Assembly: GCF_002864685.1 (NCBI RefSeq) | Contig: NZ_NMQZ01000022.1 | Span: 1-64,000, forward strand | DNA: 64,000 bases | Source: Alloalcanivorax mobilis | Lineage (GTDB): Bacteria > Pseudomonadota > Gammaproteobacteria > Pseudomonadales > Alcanivoracaceae | Direction: 5' to 3' | Part shown: positions 45,911 to 54,008 of the stretch, one piece after another | How positions within the stretch are numbered: position 1 is the stretch's first letter | Layout: every line of letters begins with the position of its first letter | Program-made: the position numbers and the translations under genes | The notes under the pieces: model-generated | The model's input: the letters and a program-made list of their open reading frames with translations, nothing else | Told to the model about the DNA's origin: nothing | The model's database searches: none

Positions 45911-46744
45911 TCACACCGACCATTTGCCCTGATCGTGGCGCACGCGGTCGTCTTCGCGCAGTTTGATCAGGTGCGCTTCCAGCGACAGGCAGGCGACGCC
46001 GTGAAGGAAGGCCGGGACGTCGGCGTAAACCCGAGTGACCAGTTCCTGCACCGTGGCCGGGTTGGCGTCCAGGGCGGCGAACACTTTTTTCTCGCGTTCC
46101 AGGCGATGGGCAATGGTGTGTTCCACGGTACCTTTGGGGTCGCTGATCACGTCGCCATGGCCAGGCGCCATCAGGGTGATGGCATAGTCGTTGAGCAACG
46201 CCAGGGAATTCAGGTAAGCGCTCATCGAACCGGACGGCGGCGCGATCACCACCGTGGAGCCCTGAATCAGATGATCGCCGGTGAACAACAGCGCTTGGTC
46301 CACCATCAAATAACACAGATGGTTGCCCACGTGGCCGGGGGTCGCGATCACTTCCACGTCGATACCGCCACAATCCAGATGCTCGCCGTGCCGCAGCACG
46401 CGCTCAGCTTGCCAGGTATCGTCCTGGAGGCCGTCATCGGGCACCGTGGGGCCAAGAAGGCGGGCGCCGGTGGCCCGCGCCAGGGCGTGGGCACCCGGGG
46501 AGTGATCCCGGTGCGTATGCGTCACCAGAATCTGCTCGATCGGACGCCCGATCTGTTTTGCCGCGGCCAGCAGGGCGCGGGTGTGTTCTTCGTCCACGGG
46601 ACCGGGATCGATCACCGTGAGGGCATGTTCGCCAAGCAGATAACTGTTGGTGCCCGGCCCGGTCATCATGCCGGGATTACGGCCCAGAACACGCCAGGCA
46701 TGGGGGACGATCGGAGTCGGCTCCCCGGGAATCAACGCCGCCAT
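45911..46744 (-). CDS. MBL-fold metallohydrolase (LACTB2-like)
   Basis: A 277-residue metallo-beta-lactamase-fold protein. The zinc motif is THTHRDHSPGAHAL, with further ligands in TPGHVGNHLCYL and FTGDHLIQGSTVVI. The C-terminal winged-helix-like tail (LEAHLIKLREDDRVRHDQGKW) matches LACTB2-type nucleases/hydrolases rather than glyoxalase II. Substrate unknown. Start ATG has a good GGAGAG. Confidence 0.85.
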   Translation of the reverse strand: MAALIPGEPTPIVPHAWRVLGRNPGMMTGPGTNSYLLGEHALTVIDPGPVDEEHTRALLAAAKQIGRPIEQILVTHTHRDHSPGAHALARATGARLLGPTVPDDGLQDDTWQAERVLRHGEHLDCGGIDVEVIATPGHVGNHLCYLMVDQALLFTGDHLIQGSTVVIAPPSGSMSAYLNSLALLNDYAITLMAPGHGDVISDPKGTVEHTIAHRLEREKKVFAALDANPATVQELVTRVYADVPAFLHGVACLSLEAHLIKLREDDRVRHDQGKWSV

Positions 46745-46869
46745 GAACTCTCCTGCAGCCGGTGAAAGGGTCAGCGAGCCGGCATTGTGACCATTTAGTC
46801 GATAATTGCAAAGTCCCGCGCCCCGATGACAGGTCGCGGCGCATCACGTAGGGCAGGGCAGGATGAGGA

Positions 46870-47346
46870 TCAGCCCTGGTAGGCGTTCACACTGAGCACG
46901 CTGACCCGCCAGCGATCCGGGCTGATCGGCTGCGCCGGCCGATCCACCAACAGGGACAGCGGGTAGCGTCCGCCGGGAGGGATGTGCATCAGCACCGGCA
47001 CCTCCTGCTGATAGAGCACCTCGCAGGCGCTGGCCGGCGGGCAGCGCAAAGCCTGCGCCCGCACGCGCAGACCGGACACCGCGTGTTCACCGAGATTGGC
47101 TACGTCTCCCACCAGCCGGAAGCCGGTCTCGGTGGTGCGCACCCGTTCGATGGACACCTGCACGGTGGACGGGTCCGCGGCCACCTGACGTTCACGTTCG
47201 GTGAACAGCCAGGCGGCGATGAACACCAGCGCGGCGACCACCACCGCGCCGAGGGTCAGGTAGAAGGGCCGTCGGCCGGCCTGCCAACTTCCGCGCAGCA
47301 GTACCGCCACGGCGAGAATCACAATCGCAATCAACAAAAAACGCAT
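46870..47346 (-). CDS. Hypothetical membrane-anchored protein
   Basis: 158 residues from ATG 47346 (MRFLLIAIVILAVAVLLRG). Two N-terminal hydrophobic segments (residues 3-16 and about 27-46) are followed by a beta-rich outer domain (GFRLVGDVANLGEHAVSGLRVRAQALRCP) that resembles FxLYD/immunoglobulin-like modules. Two cysteines (CPPASAC) could form a disulfide. Function unknown. The frame extends to 47460 but this start begins at the membrane segment. Confidence 0.7.
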   Translation of the reverse strand: MRFLLIAIVILAVAVLLRGSWQAGRRPFYLTLGAVVVAALVFIAAWLFTERERQVAADPSTVQVSIERVRTTETGFRLVGDVANLGEHAVSGLRVRAQALRCPPASACEVLYQQEVPVLMHIPPGGRYPLSLLVDRPAQPISPDRWRVSVLSVNAYQG

Positions 47347-47472
47347 GGTGAGCCTGGTCTCCCTGGTCAGTGAGGGGTGTGGATAGGCGCTCGCCATCGC
47401 CATGATGAAGGAATCCGGCTTTTTTATCCGCCATTCCTTCTTATAATCCTCGCCACGCAAAGGAGAAGTCGC

Positions 47473-48255
47473 ATGCTGATCGTGGTATCCCCGGCGAAAA
47501 CGCTGGATTACGAATCACCGTTACCCGCCCTTCGGGCCACCCGCCCGCGCCTGCTTGAGGATAGCGCCATTCTGATTGAGAGGGCCCGGCGGCTCTCTCC
47601 CGCGCAGCTTTCCAGCCTGATGAAAGTCAGCGACCGCATCGCGCATCTGAACGTGGAGCGCTTCGCCCAATGGTCGACCCCGTTTGATAAAGACAACGCC
47701 CGCCCGGCGATCTTCGCGTTCAAGGGCGATGTCTATACCGGCCTGGATGTGAATCGCTTCAATGGCGACGACTTGAAAGCCGCGCAACGGCGCCTGCGCA
47801 TCCTCAGTGGTCTGTATGGCCTGCTGCGGCCGCTGGATCTGATGCAACCGTATCGGCTGGAAATGGGCACCCGGCTGGACAACGAGCGGGGAGGGGACCT
47901 CTACCAGTTCTGGGGTGACATCGTCACCGATTTGCTGCGCAAGGACATGAACGCCGCCGGCACCGATGTGCTGGTGAATCTGGCCTCCAACGAATATTTC
48001 AAAGCGGTGCGCCCCAAGCGCCTGCCCGGGCCGGTGATCGAGCCGGTGTTTCACGACGAAAAGAACGGCCAATACAAGGTGATCAGCTTCTACGCCAAGA
48101 AAGCGCGTGGGCTGATGGCCGCCTGGATTCTACGCAACGGCGTCGACCAGCCCGCCGATCTGAAAAAATTCCGGGAAGCGGGCTACCGCTACGACAAGCA
48201 GCATTCCACCGACAACCGACCGCTGTTCCGGCGCGCCGAGGGCGCAAGCGCCTGA
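47473..48255 (+). CDS. yaaA: Peroxide stress protein YaaA (DUF328)
   Basis: 260 residues. The start MLIVVSPAKTLDYESPLP is diagnostic, and TGLDVNRFNGDDLKAAQRRLRILSGLYGLLRPLDLMQPYRLEMG is the family core. YaaA limits intracellular free iron and Fenton damage under H2O2 stress and binds DNA. AGGAG precedes ATG 47473. Confidence 0.95.
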   Translation: MLIVVSPAKTLDYESPLPALRATRPRLLEDSAILIERARRLSPAQLSSLMKVSDRIAHLNVERFAQWSTPFDKDNARPAIFAFKGDVYTGLDVNRFNGDDLKAAQRRLRILSGLYGLLRPLDLMQPYRLEMGTRLDNERGGDLYQFWGDIVTDLLRKDMNAAGTDVLVNLASNEYFKAVRPKRLPGPVIEPVFHDEKNGQYKVISFYAKKARGLMAAWILRNGVDQPADLKKFREAGYRYDKQHSTDNRPLFRRAEGASA

Positions 48256-48264
48256 CCTCGCGGC

Positions 48265-49182
48265 TCAGGCGCTCCAGTCCGACTCGAAGCCGTCCGGTTT
48301 GATCACCAGCACATCGTTGCTGGCGCGGGTCAGCAGCGCTTCGGCGGTGGCACCCAGCAGCAGGCGCTCAAAGGTGTTACGGCGCACCGTGCCCACCACC
48401 AGAATGTCGGAGCCGTGTTCCTCACAGTATTCCGCCAGAGTGCTTGAGATCGGACCTTCCAGAAGATGGGTCTTGTCGGCATCGAGCTGATGGCGGTGGG
48501 CGAACTGATCCAGCGCTTTGCGATGATAGTCACGGATATTGGCACTGCTGGCGGCGTATTCCGGTAACGCTTCACCGGCCACCAGCAACAGGGTTTCGTC
48601 CGGGTGCTCGAGCACATGCACCGCATCCAGTTCCGCTTGCAGGGCGTCGCCCCAGCGCTGGGCGGCGTGGAACACGGTGGCGTCGAGGCCGTCTTCCCGT
48701 TCTTCCGGCTCCACCGCCATGGTGATCCTGGGCACCGCCGACCAGGGGCGCGAATGCACGCACAGCACCGCGCAGGGTGCGCGCCGGATCAGCATCCAGT
48801 CACGCGGGGTGAACAGGTGGCGCTTAATGGTGCCTTCTTCGCTGGTGTGGACCACCACCAGAGTGGGCCGGCAGTCTTTCACCGTGTCGCGCAGACTTTC
48901 TTCCACGTCCTTGCTGACATTGACGCGCGTCTCCAGCACCGCGCCGCCGGCAAGCTCCTCGATACGCCGTTCCCAAGCGGTGCGTATCTGCTGGCCGGCC
49001 GCTTCCAGCCGCTGCTCGTCACCGCCCACCGCCCGGCGCATTGCCGGGGAGTCCGCGTTCACCGCCACGGTCAACGGCAAAGAACTCGCCTGAGCAAGCA
49101 GCAGCGCTTTTTTCAGCGCCGGCTGAGGCGCTTTCAAGTCGCGATCGAGGAACACCAGAATACCGTCGTGTGACTGTGCCAT
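48265..49182 (-). CDS. Tandem universal stress protein (UspE-like)
   Basis: A 305-residue protein with two Usp domains. Each begins with a beta-strand such as GILVFLDRDLKAPQPALKKALLLA, and the second ends with GSDILVVGTVRRNTFERLLLGATAEALL, carrying the G-x2-G-x9-G(S/T)-type nucleotide-binding pattern. Usp proteins aid survival in starvation and low oxygen. A promoter with TATAAT lies upstream. It is the last host gene before the prophage. Confidence 0.9.
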   Translation of the reverse strand: MAQSHDGILVFLDRDLKAPQPALKKALLLAQASSLPLTVAVNADSPAMRRAVGGDEQRLEAAGQQIRTAWERRIEELAGGAVLETRVNVSKDVEESLRDTVKDCRPTLVVVHTSEEGTIKRHLFTPRDWMLIRRAPCAVLCVHSRPWSAVPRITMAVEPEEREDGLDATVFHAAQRWGDALQAELDAVHVLEHPDETLLLVAGEALPEYAASSANIRDYHRKALDQFAHRHQLDADKTHLLEGPISSTLAEYCEEHGSDILVVGTVRRNTFERLLLGATAEALLTRASNDVLVIKPDGFESDWSA

Positions 49183-49259
49183 AAGACCTCCATGCAGGCT
49201 CGCCGAGCGCCATCTGGCGCACTGCGGCGTGGCCGTATTGGATGCCAGCCGCGTGAACC

Positions 49260-49290
49260 ATTATAGAGTCCGTCTGACCCGAAATATCAA
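49260..49290 (-). promoter_or_regulatory. Promoter of the universal stress protein gene
   Basis: On the minus strand TTGATA (49285-49290) and a perfect TATAAT (49260-49265) are 19 bp apart, about 80 bp upstream of the start. The TTGAT could be half of an Anr/Fnr site, but the second half is not convincing. Confidence 0.5.
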
Positions 49291-49388
49291 CCGGCCATAC
49301 GGCGATGGCGGTGGTGAGTGTCATGGCACGGGCGGGCCAGATCGCCGGGGGCCGAACAACCCAGGGTAAGCCCCGCCGTGGCATCGAT

Positions 49389-49416
49389 AACTACGTGTAA
49401 TGTATAGTTTTGTCAA
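49389..49416 (+). other. attL: hybrid dif-like XerCD site (left prophage junction)
   Basis: XerC box ACTACGTGTAA (49389-49399), central hexamer TGTATA (49400-49405) and a divergent XerD arm GTTTTGTCAAT (49406-49416). The first 17 bases match attR exactly. The divergent arm is taken to be phage-derived. Confidence 0.92.
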
Positions 49417-49440
49417 TGGCCGGGGGCGGGGCCGGCCATT
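49413..49440. repeat. Hairpin overlapping the phage XerD arm
   Basis: CAATGGCCGG (49413-49422) and CCGGCCATTG (49431-49440) form a perfect 10-bp stem with a GC-rich 8-base loop, starting inside the attL XerD arm. It could end the repressor transcript (no T-run) or give the phage attachment site a folded form in single-stranded DNA. Confidence 0.7.
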
Positions 49441-49455
49441 GCTAAGCCACTGATT

Positions 49456-49743
49456 TTAGGCGGCTATTTGCTGGGCAATGTGGCGCCAGTGCTGCGACAT
49501 TTTGTCACTGCCGCGCTTTTCGGAGCGTTCAATTTGAAGCCACAAAATGACCAGCTCAGGGTCTAAACCGGTCAGGTCAGCGATGTCTAAGCCTACCTCG
49601 TCATCCATCACTGTTCCGCGCTTATACCAGCAGCGAACGGCTTCCGGGGACATGTCCAAGCACTTGGCCAGGGCATAGGAAGATTCCTTTCCAATCACGG
49701 ACTTACAGAGGTCCGCAAGCTGAACCGTGGTCATGATTTCCAT
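49456..49743 (-). CDS. Phage HTH regulator, DUF3693-like (repressor candidate)
   Basis: A 95-residue protein transcribed away from the rest of the phage. A helix-turn-helix is read in SYALAKCLDMSPEAVRCWYKRG (residues about 22-43), then VGLDIADLTGLDPELVILWLQIERSEK, as in the DUF3693 phage family. By position (leftmost, divergent from the lytic operon) it is the best lysogeny repressor candidate. Start may be residue 4 (MTTVQL). A palindrome ACAGCC/GGCTGT lies 34-49 bp upstream. Confidence 0.72.
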   Translation of the reverse strand: MEIMTTVQLADLCKSVIGKESSYALAKCLDMSPEAVRCWYKRGTVMDDEVGLDIADLTGLDPELVILWLQIERSEKRGSDKMSQHWRHIAQQIAA

Positions 49744-49964
49744 GTGATCGCACCTTCGTTTTTACACCAGGAACAAACAGCCCGCCGGCTGTCAAGAGTA
49801 GAGCACCCGAAAAAAATAATACGTGGTTTCCTCTCGCATAGCCAATGGGCGACGCCGTTTGCATACCTGATGCCGTTTGGCGTTTGATGTTTGCCGTGAC
49901 CCCGGGGGATGGCCGCCCGGCCTGAACCCGGGGCACCTCAAACAAACAACATGGGGTCACGGCC
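49744..49964. promoter_or_regulatory. Divergent control region of the prophage
   Basis: 221 bp between the repressor and the first rightward gene. It contains ACAGCC/GGCTGT (49777-49782/49787-49792) next to a minus-strand TTGACA (49790-49795); GCCGTTTG twice, 18 bp apart (49854 and 49872); and a perfect 11-bp inverted repeat GCCGTGACCCC (49893-49903) / GGGGTCACGGC (49953-49963) ending two bases before the next ATG. Operators, early promoter and possibly the replication origin could lie here. Confidence 0.65.
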
Positions 49965-50219
49965 ATGAAAAAAACGATGTACCGAGTGGGGGTTCCCTGG
50001 ACCGAGTTTCCAGAGGATGGGTTCACCTACCTGATGCCCGACTCGGACCCAACGAACAAAAAGACGTTTACCGGGGATAGGTTCGAGCCGTTCCCGCTGG
50101 ACAGGCCCGTAGACGATGCGGCCCTGTACGACGCAAAAACAATGTCCACCTGGGTGCAGGTGCTCGCCAGCCGTTACGAATGCGTCGTGGTCGAGCGCGT
50201 GGAGGTGGCCGATGAATAA
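49965..50219 (+). CDS. Prophage early protein, unknown
   Basis: 84 residues, acidic, no membrane segment (MKKTMYRVGVPWTEFPEDG). First gene of the rightward operon; its ATG follows directly after the long inverted repeat, with no good ribosome site, so that structure may govern its translation. It overlaps the next gene by 8 bp. No family recognised. Confidence 0.65.
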   Translation: MKKTMYRVGVPWTEFPEDGFTYLMPDSDPTNKKTFTGDRFEPFPLDRPVDDAALYDAKTMSTWVQVLASRYECVVVERVEVADE

Positions 50220-50526
50220 GCGCGAATTCCACGAACAGGGTATTTTGATCGCAGAGGCGGCGTTGCCGTATTTGCTGCGGCGGGCTGGGGAGTGGCGCGA
50301 GGCCGAGGGCCATAATGGCGGCGTCGTCATTTTTTACGGCGCAGAGGTGGCGGGCTGGATGGATAAGCTGCGCGATCCTCAGCATTGGTGCCCTGGCTGT
50401 CTGGCAGTCACAAAGTTCGGCGGTGTGTGGCGTGCCCATGGCGGCGACGATCACAGCGGCGCCCGCCAGTGGGTCGAGGTGATGCCGGAGCAGGAGTTGG
50501 ATGCTCAGGGGGTGTGTGATGACTGA
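50212..50526 (+). CDS. Prophage early protein, unknown
   Basis: 104 residues from ATG 50212, which has GGAGG seven bases upstream. It contains one CPGC pair (HWCPGCLAVT) and many aromatic residues. It overlaps genes on both sides, so is part of the early operon. Function unknown. Confidence 0.65.
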   Translation: MNKREFHEQGILIAEAALPYLLRRAGEWREAEGHNGGVVIFYGAEVAGWMDKLRDPQHWCPGCLAVTKFGGVWRAHGGDDHSGARQWVEVMPEQELDAQGVCDD

Positions 50527-50896
50527 CGCCACCTACCAGCAATGCCGCGCCGAAATTGACCGCTGCCTGGGCCGCCCGGCCCGGGAATCTGAATCCCTCC
50601 TGTGGGACAACCTGACGATACGCCAGCGCATCATGCTGCTGCGCGCCGTGGGCCTGAGCCCCGCCGAGTGCGGTTACAGCTATTCCGTGCTCACCGTGGC
50701 CCAGCGCCACCGCATCATGCGCGTGCTCACCGAGTGGTTGGGCACCGTTGATCGCCTGAAAACCCTCATGGCGTCGATCACCACCGAAAACCTTGAAACG
50801 CATTGGGAGCGTGTGCGCGGCCATGACCTGGACCCGCGCCTGCGGGAATACTGGCGCGGCCAGGGCGAGCAACCGCCCCGGGAGCGTGCGGCATGA
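50519..50896 (+). CDS. Prophage early protein, unknown
   Basis: 125 residues from ATG 50519, which overlaps the previous gene by 8 bases. It is helical and charged (RIMLLRAVGLSPAECGYSYSVLTVAQRHRIMRVL), possibly a DNA- or protein-binding helical bundle. No family recognised. Confidence 0.62.
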   Translation: MTDATYQQCRAEIDRCLGRPARESESLLWDNLTIRQRIMLLRAVGLSPAECGYSYSVLTVAQRHRIMRVLTEWLGTVDRLKTLMASITTENLETHWERVRGHDLDPRLREYWRGQGEQPPRERAA

Positions 50897-51048
50897 ACCC
50901 GATGTACTCGGCTCTCGGCATCATTGATGGGTATCTGCCGCCGGCGCGCCTGCTGGCAGGCCCGTACCATCCGGGGCCGGGCCGCCCGGGAAAAACCGGT
51001 GTTGCCGCTGCCAAGCGGGCGGCGCGCCGGCGGAGGACGCGCCGATGA
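50893..51048 (+). CDS. Small basic prophage peptide
   Basis: 51 residues. The ATG overlaps the previous stop (ATGA) and its stop overlaps the next ATG. The C-terminus is very basic (KRAARRRRTRR). The chain of overlaps supports translation; function unknown. Confidence 0.45.
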   Translation: MNPMYSALGIIDGYLPPARLLAGPYHPGPGRPGKTGVAAAKRAARRRRTRR

Positions 51049-51143
51049 TGGCCAGCCCCGAATCCATCACCCGCGCCCGCCTGATCGGCCACGGCATCAC
51101 CCTGGTGCTCTGCATGCTGGCCTGCGCCTATGTGGGGCCGTGA
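51045..51143 (+). CDS. Small transmembrane prophage peptide
   Basis: 32 residues with one hydrophobic helix (ITLVLCMLACAYVG). It starts with ATGA overlapping the previous stop and ends as TGATG overlapping the Rep start, so Rep translation is coupled to it. Possible holin-like or membrane-anchoring role, unproved. Confidence 0.45.
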   Translation: MMASPESITRARLIGHGITLVLCMLACAYVGP

Positions 51144-52939
51144 TGCTGACCGCACACTGGCAACAAACCCAACAGGCGGCGATGGCAGCCCGAGCCCGGG
51201 CGCACCTGCTGGACCAGCAGAGGTTCGCGGATGAAAACCGCACCTGGGCCGAGCGCACCGCCGGGCCGGCCTGGGCGGCGCTCCAGCGCCCCTACATGGC
51301 CATCGCCCAGCGCGCCAGCTACGCCGACGCAAGCCGCTACCTGAGCGACTACGCGCCCCTGGTGCGCCATGACCTGTATCTGGCCGACACCGATGCCGGC
51401 ATACGGGCGTTTTGCGATCAGCGTGTGCAGGAATGTCGCCGCTGGATCATGGCCGAGAGCGAAACAGACGCGCTGCGCTACTGCGCCGCCATCCTGGATC
51501 GCTACGGACTGGACTGGCCCGCGCCGGCGTCGCCGATTGATGGCCCGGCGGTGGACCTGTTCCCACTGGCCGCCCGGCTCCAGTGCCCGAAATGGTGGAG
51601 ACGCCGAGTGCGCGTGCTCCAGGCGCGGGAGGTCGATCAATACGCCCGGCAACGCCGCCGCGTCGCGAAATACCGCGAGGTCTACTGTTCCGATTGGCTG
51701 GTGAAAAACCGCCGGGCGGCGGCGCGCCGGAATCGCGACATGCTGGAGAGCACCACCGCCACCAATGATGACGGCCAGGAATACACCCTGGCGGAGCTGG
51801 CCGATCTGGGCACCGCGAACCTGAGCAACCGCCGCAATGAGCTGATGACCCGCATTCGGGGATTCGAAGAAGTGGCCACCGCCAGGGGCCACGCCGGCGT
51901 GTTCTGGACGTTCACCACCGCGAGCCGCTGGCACCGTATGCGCTGGCTACCGAAACCCGGCAAAGCTGTGAAAAACAGCCGGTGGGAGGGCAGCACGCCC
52001 CGCGACGCGCAAAACCAGCTCTGCACGCTGTGGGCGCGCATCCGGGCGGCGCTGCACCGTGCGGAAATCCGAGTTTACGGGTTCCGGGTGGCGGAGCCGC
52101 ACCATGACGGCACGCCCCATTGGCATCTGCTGCTGTTCATGCGCCCGGGCGACGTGCGCGCCGCCCGCCGGATCGCTCGCCGGGTGCTGGTGATGGCCGA
52201 CAACCCCACCGAGCGCGGTGCACGCCGGCGTCGATTCGAGCATGTGCAGATGGACGCCAGCCGGGGCACTGCCGCCGGCTACATCGCGAAGTACATCGCG
52301 AAAAACATTGATGGCCGGGGCGTGCGAGGCGCCCTGGGCGAGCAGGATGACGATAGCGGCCTGGACATGAGCAACGCCGCCGAGCGCGTCCAGGCATGGG
52401 CGAGCGGGTGGGGCATCCGTCAGTTTCAGCAGATCGGCGGCCCCAGCGTCACCGTGTGGCGGGAGCTGCGCCGGCTGTGGGCCAGCGGTGGCCCCACCAC
52501 CGGCGACCTGTTCGACGCGGGAGACGCCCTGGAGGCCGCCGGCGAGGCAGCCGACGCCGGCGATTGGGCGGCTTACGTCGAGGCCATGGGCGGCCCGGAG
52601 CTGCCGCGTGCAAACCGGATTATCTCGCCCGGCTACTGGCTGGAGTCGGGAATCGACACCGACACCGGCGAGGTAGTACCAGGCCGGGCGACCACCGAGT
52701 ACGGCGACCGCACCGCCGGCGCGCTGTTCGGTTTATGGGCGGGCACAAAACCGGTGCTGACCCGGTTTTATCGCTGGGCGATCAGCTACGCCAGAAAACC
52801 AGAAAAGAAACCGGAAATTAAACCTGTTGCGGGGTGGTTTTTAACCGCCCCCATGGAGCTGCTGCGCGCCGCCGAAAGAATCGCGGCGGTGCGGGCTGGA
52901 CCGCCGCGCCCTGGCGCGGCCTTGGACTTGTGTCAATAA
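51143..52939 (+). CDS. Rolling-circle replication initiator, HUH endonuclease (phage GPA/PM2 P12-like)
   Basis: 598 residues from ATG 51143. The metal-binding HUH motif is in HHDGTPHWHLLLF (H326, H328); the nicking tyrosines are spaced Y-x3-Y in GYIAKYIAKN (Y380, Y384), the arrangement of superfamily I Reps such as the phi-X174 A protein and PM2 P12. It should nick the double-stranded origin and drive rolling-circle replication with host helicase and polymerase. The long N-terminal region is helical and Arg-rich. Largest phage gene. Confidence 0.9.
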   Translation: MLTAHWQQTQQAAMAARARAHLLDQQRFADENRTWAERTAGPAWAALQRPYMAIAQRASYADASRYLSDYAPLVRHDLYLADTDAGIRAFCDQRVQECRRWIMAESETDALRYCAAILDRYGLDWPAPASPIDGPAVDLFPLAARLQCPKWWRRRVRVLQAREVDQYARQRRRVAKYREVYCSDWLVKNRRAAARRNRDMLESTTATNDDGQEYTLAELADLGTANLSNRRNELMTRIRGFEEVATARGHAGVFWTFTTASRWHRMRWLPKPGKAVKNSRWEGSTPRDAQNQLCTLWARIRAALHRAEIRVYGFRVAEPHHDGTPHWHLLLFMRPGDVRAARRIARRVLVMADNPTERGARRRRFEHVQMDASRGTAAGYIAKYIAKNIDGRGVRGALGEQDDDSGLDMSNAAERVQAWASGWGIRQFQQIGGPSVTVWRELRRLWASGGPTTGDLFDAGDALEAAGEAADAGDWAAYVEAMGGPELPRANRIISPGYWLESGIDTDTGEVVPGRATTEYGDRTAGALFGLWAGTKPVLTRFYRWAISYARKPEKKPEIKPVAGWFLTAPMELLRAAERIAAVRAGPPRPGAALDLCQ

Positions 52940-52953
52940 CTGTACGGTGAGCA

Positions 52954-53157
52954 ATGCGGAACGCGGATTACAGAAAATATTTTGGGGAGCGGCTGATGGT
53001 CGAGCGGGTCATTCACTGGCTGGCCGACAATCCGCCACCGAACGGGTGGCGCGGCGGTTGCTACGCCTGGGCATACGCGGAAATGCCGCTGGAGCCCGGG
53101 GAGAGATTCACGGTGAAACGGATACGCAAGGGGATTGGTGATGGCGGTAAAAAATAA
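52954..53157 (+). CDS. Small prophage protein, unknown
   Basis: 67 residues, basic C-terminus (FTVKRIRKGIGDGGKK), no membrane helix. It begins 14 bp after Rep and overlaps the next gene. Unknown. Confidence 0.55.
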   Translation: MRNADYRKYFGERLMVERVIHWLADNPPPNGWRGGCYAWAYAEMPLEPGERFTVKRIRKGIGDGGKK

Positions 53158-53509
53158 CGCGGTGGTAGGGCACATCGAGTGCCCGCTGTGCAACGGCAAC
53201 GCCACGGTGCATTCGTGCATGGTGGGGCGCGGGCGAGCGCGTGAGGCGCTGTACATCCGGTGTGGGACTGTCTCGAACGGCTGCGGCTGCATCCAGCCCT
53301 ACGGCCCCACCGGGCAGGCGTTTATCCGCGACCGATACCGGCCAATCGACGCGCCCGCCGCCGATCCGGCCCCGGCGCCCGGCCCTGAACCGGTGGCCGA
53401 TCCCGCGCCGGCGGCGAACGGCGATGAATACACGCCGGGCGAGCCGGCGGAAACCGATCAAAAACCGAAACGGCGCGGGTTCCTGTCCGCGCTACTGAGC
53501 GAGGAGTAA
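53141..53509 (+). CDS. Zinc-finger protein, possible late-gene activator
   Basis: 122 residues from ATG 53141, with AAGGGG seven bases upstream. A four-cysteine zinc ribbon is seen as CPLC, a later HSC, then CGTVSNGCGC, resembling Ogr/Delta-type phage activators. The second half is Pro/Ala/Asp-rich and disordered, ending KRRGFLSALLSEE. PM2 encodes small zinc-finger factors that switch on its virion operon; the same job here is inference. Confidence 0.6.
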   Translation: MAVKNNAVVGHIECPLCNGNATVHSCMVGRGRAREALYIRCGTVSNGCGCIQPYGPTGQAFIRDRYRPIDAPAADPAPAPGPEPVADPAPAANGDEYTPGEPAETDQKPKRRGFLSALLSEE

Positions 53510-53516
53510 GCCACGG

Positions 53517-54008
53517 ATGGCGACCAAAAAACCGGAAAAAACCGAAACCCCGGCCACGGACGGCCAACACGCTAAACCAGAGCCTAAGCCAGAACCGATA
53601 CCGGAAAAACCGGATTACTCGGCGCTGGAGGCCATCGCCGGAGAAGACAGCGCGAACGACGATTACAAACCGGAGCCGGGCGGTGATAAACCGGAACCGG
53701 CCAGCGTCGGCGCCAAGGAACTGGCCATGCTGTATCACATGGTTTACGGCGTCGCGGCGGCCCGCCTGGGCGCCCATTGGGCGATCACCGAAACCGAGGC
53801 CAATGACCTGGGCCGGGCCACCGACGCTGTGCTGGCCAAATACGGTGCCCGAATGGCGATGGGGCCGGAGTTCACGTTGGTGATGACGGCGGCGATCATC
53901 ACCGCGCCCCGCGCCATGCTGACCCTGGCGGATCGTGGCAAAAAACCGGACGAAAAACCGAAACAAGCCGAACCGGCCAGCCTGGAGGCGGGCGATGGCG
54001 GTCAATAA
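53517..54008 (+). CDS. Prophage protein with disordered N-terminus, packaging-associated by position
   Basis: 163 residues. The first 65 are Pro/Glu/Lys-rich (PEPKPEPIPEKPD), then a helical domain (AKELAMLYHMVYGVAAARLGAHW and FTLVMTAAIITAPRAML, the latter possibly membrane-associated), then a charged tail. It overlaps the ATPase start by 14 bp, so the two are coupled. No family recognised. Confidence 0.6.
   Translation: MATKKPEKTETPATDGQHAKPEPKPEPIPEKPDYSALEAIAGEDSANDDYKPEPGGDKPEPASVGAKELAMLYHMVYGVAAARLGAHWAITETEANDLGRATDAVLAKYGARMAMGPEFTLVMTAAIITAPRAMLTLADRGKKPDEKPKQAEPASLEAGDGGQ

Larger units (their letters stand above)
2..47895 (+). promoter_or_regulatory. KOPS (FtsK-orienting) octamers, plus-strand set
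   Basis: GGGNAGGG was found by eye at 2, 2199, 9047, 11876, 19532, 20637, 25986, 28640, 33371, 40331, 44020, 46851 and 47888 (first base), with one more inside the prophage at 59207. I found no CCCTNCCC on the plus strand. The polarity points toward dif at 61 kb. Confidence 0.75.

Noticed and set aside
49285-49290. Anr/Fnr box for the universal stress protein gene
   Set aside because: Only the TTGAT half matches; the ATCAA half is absent at the right spacing.
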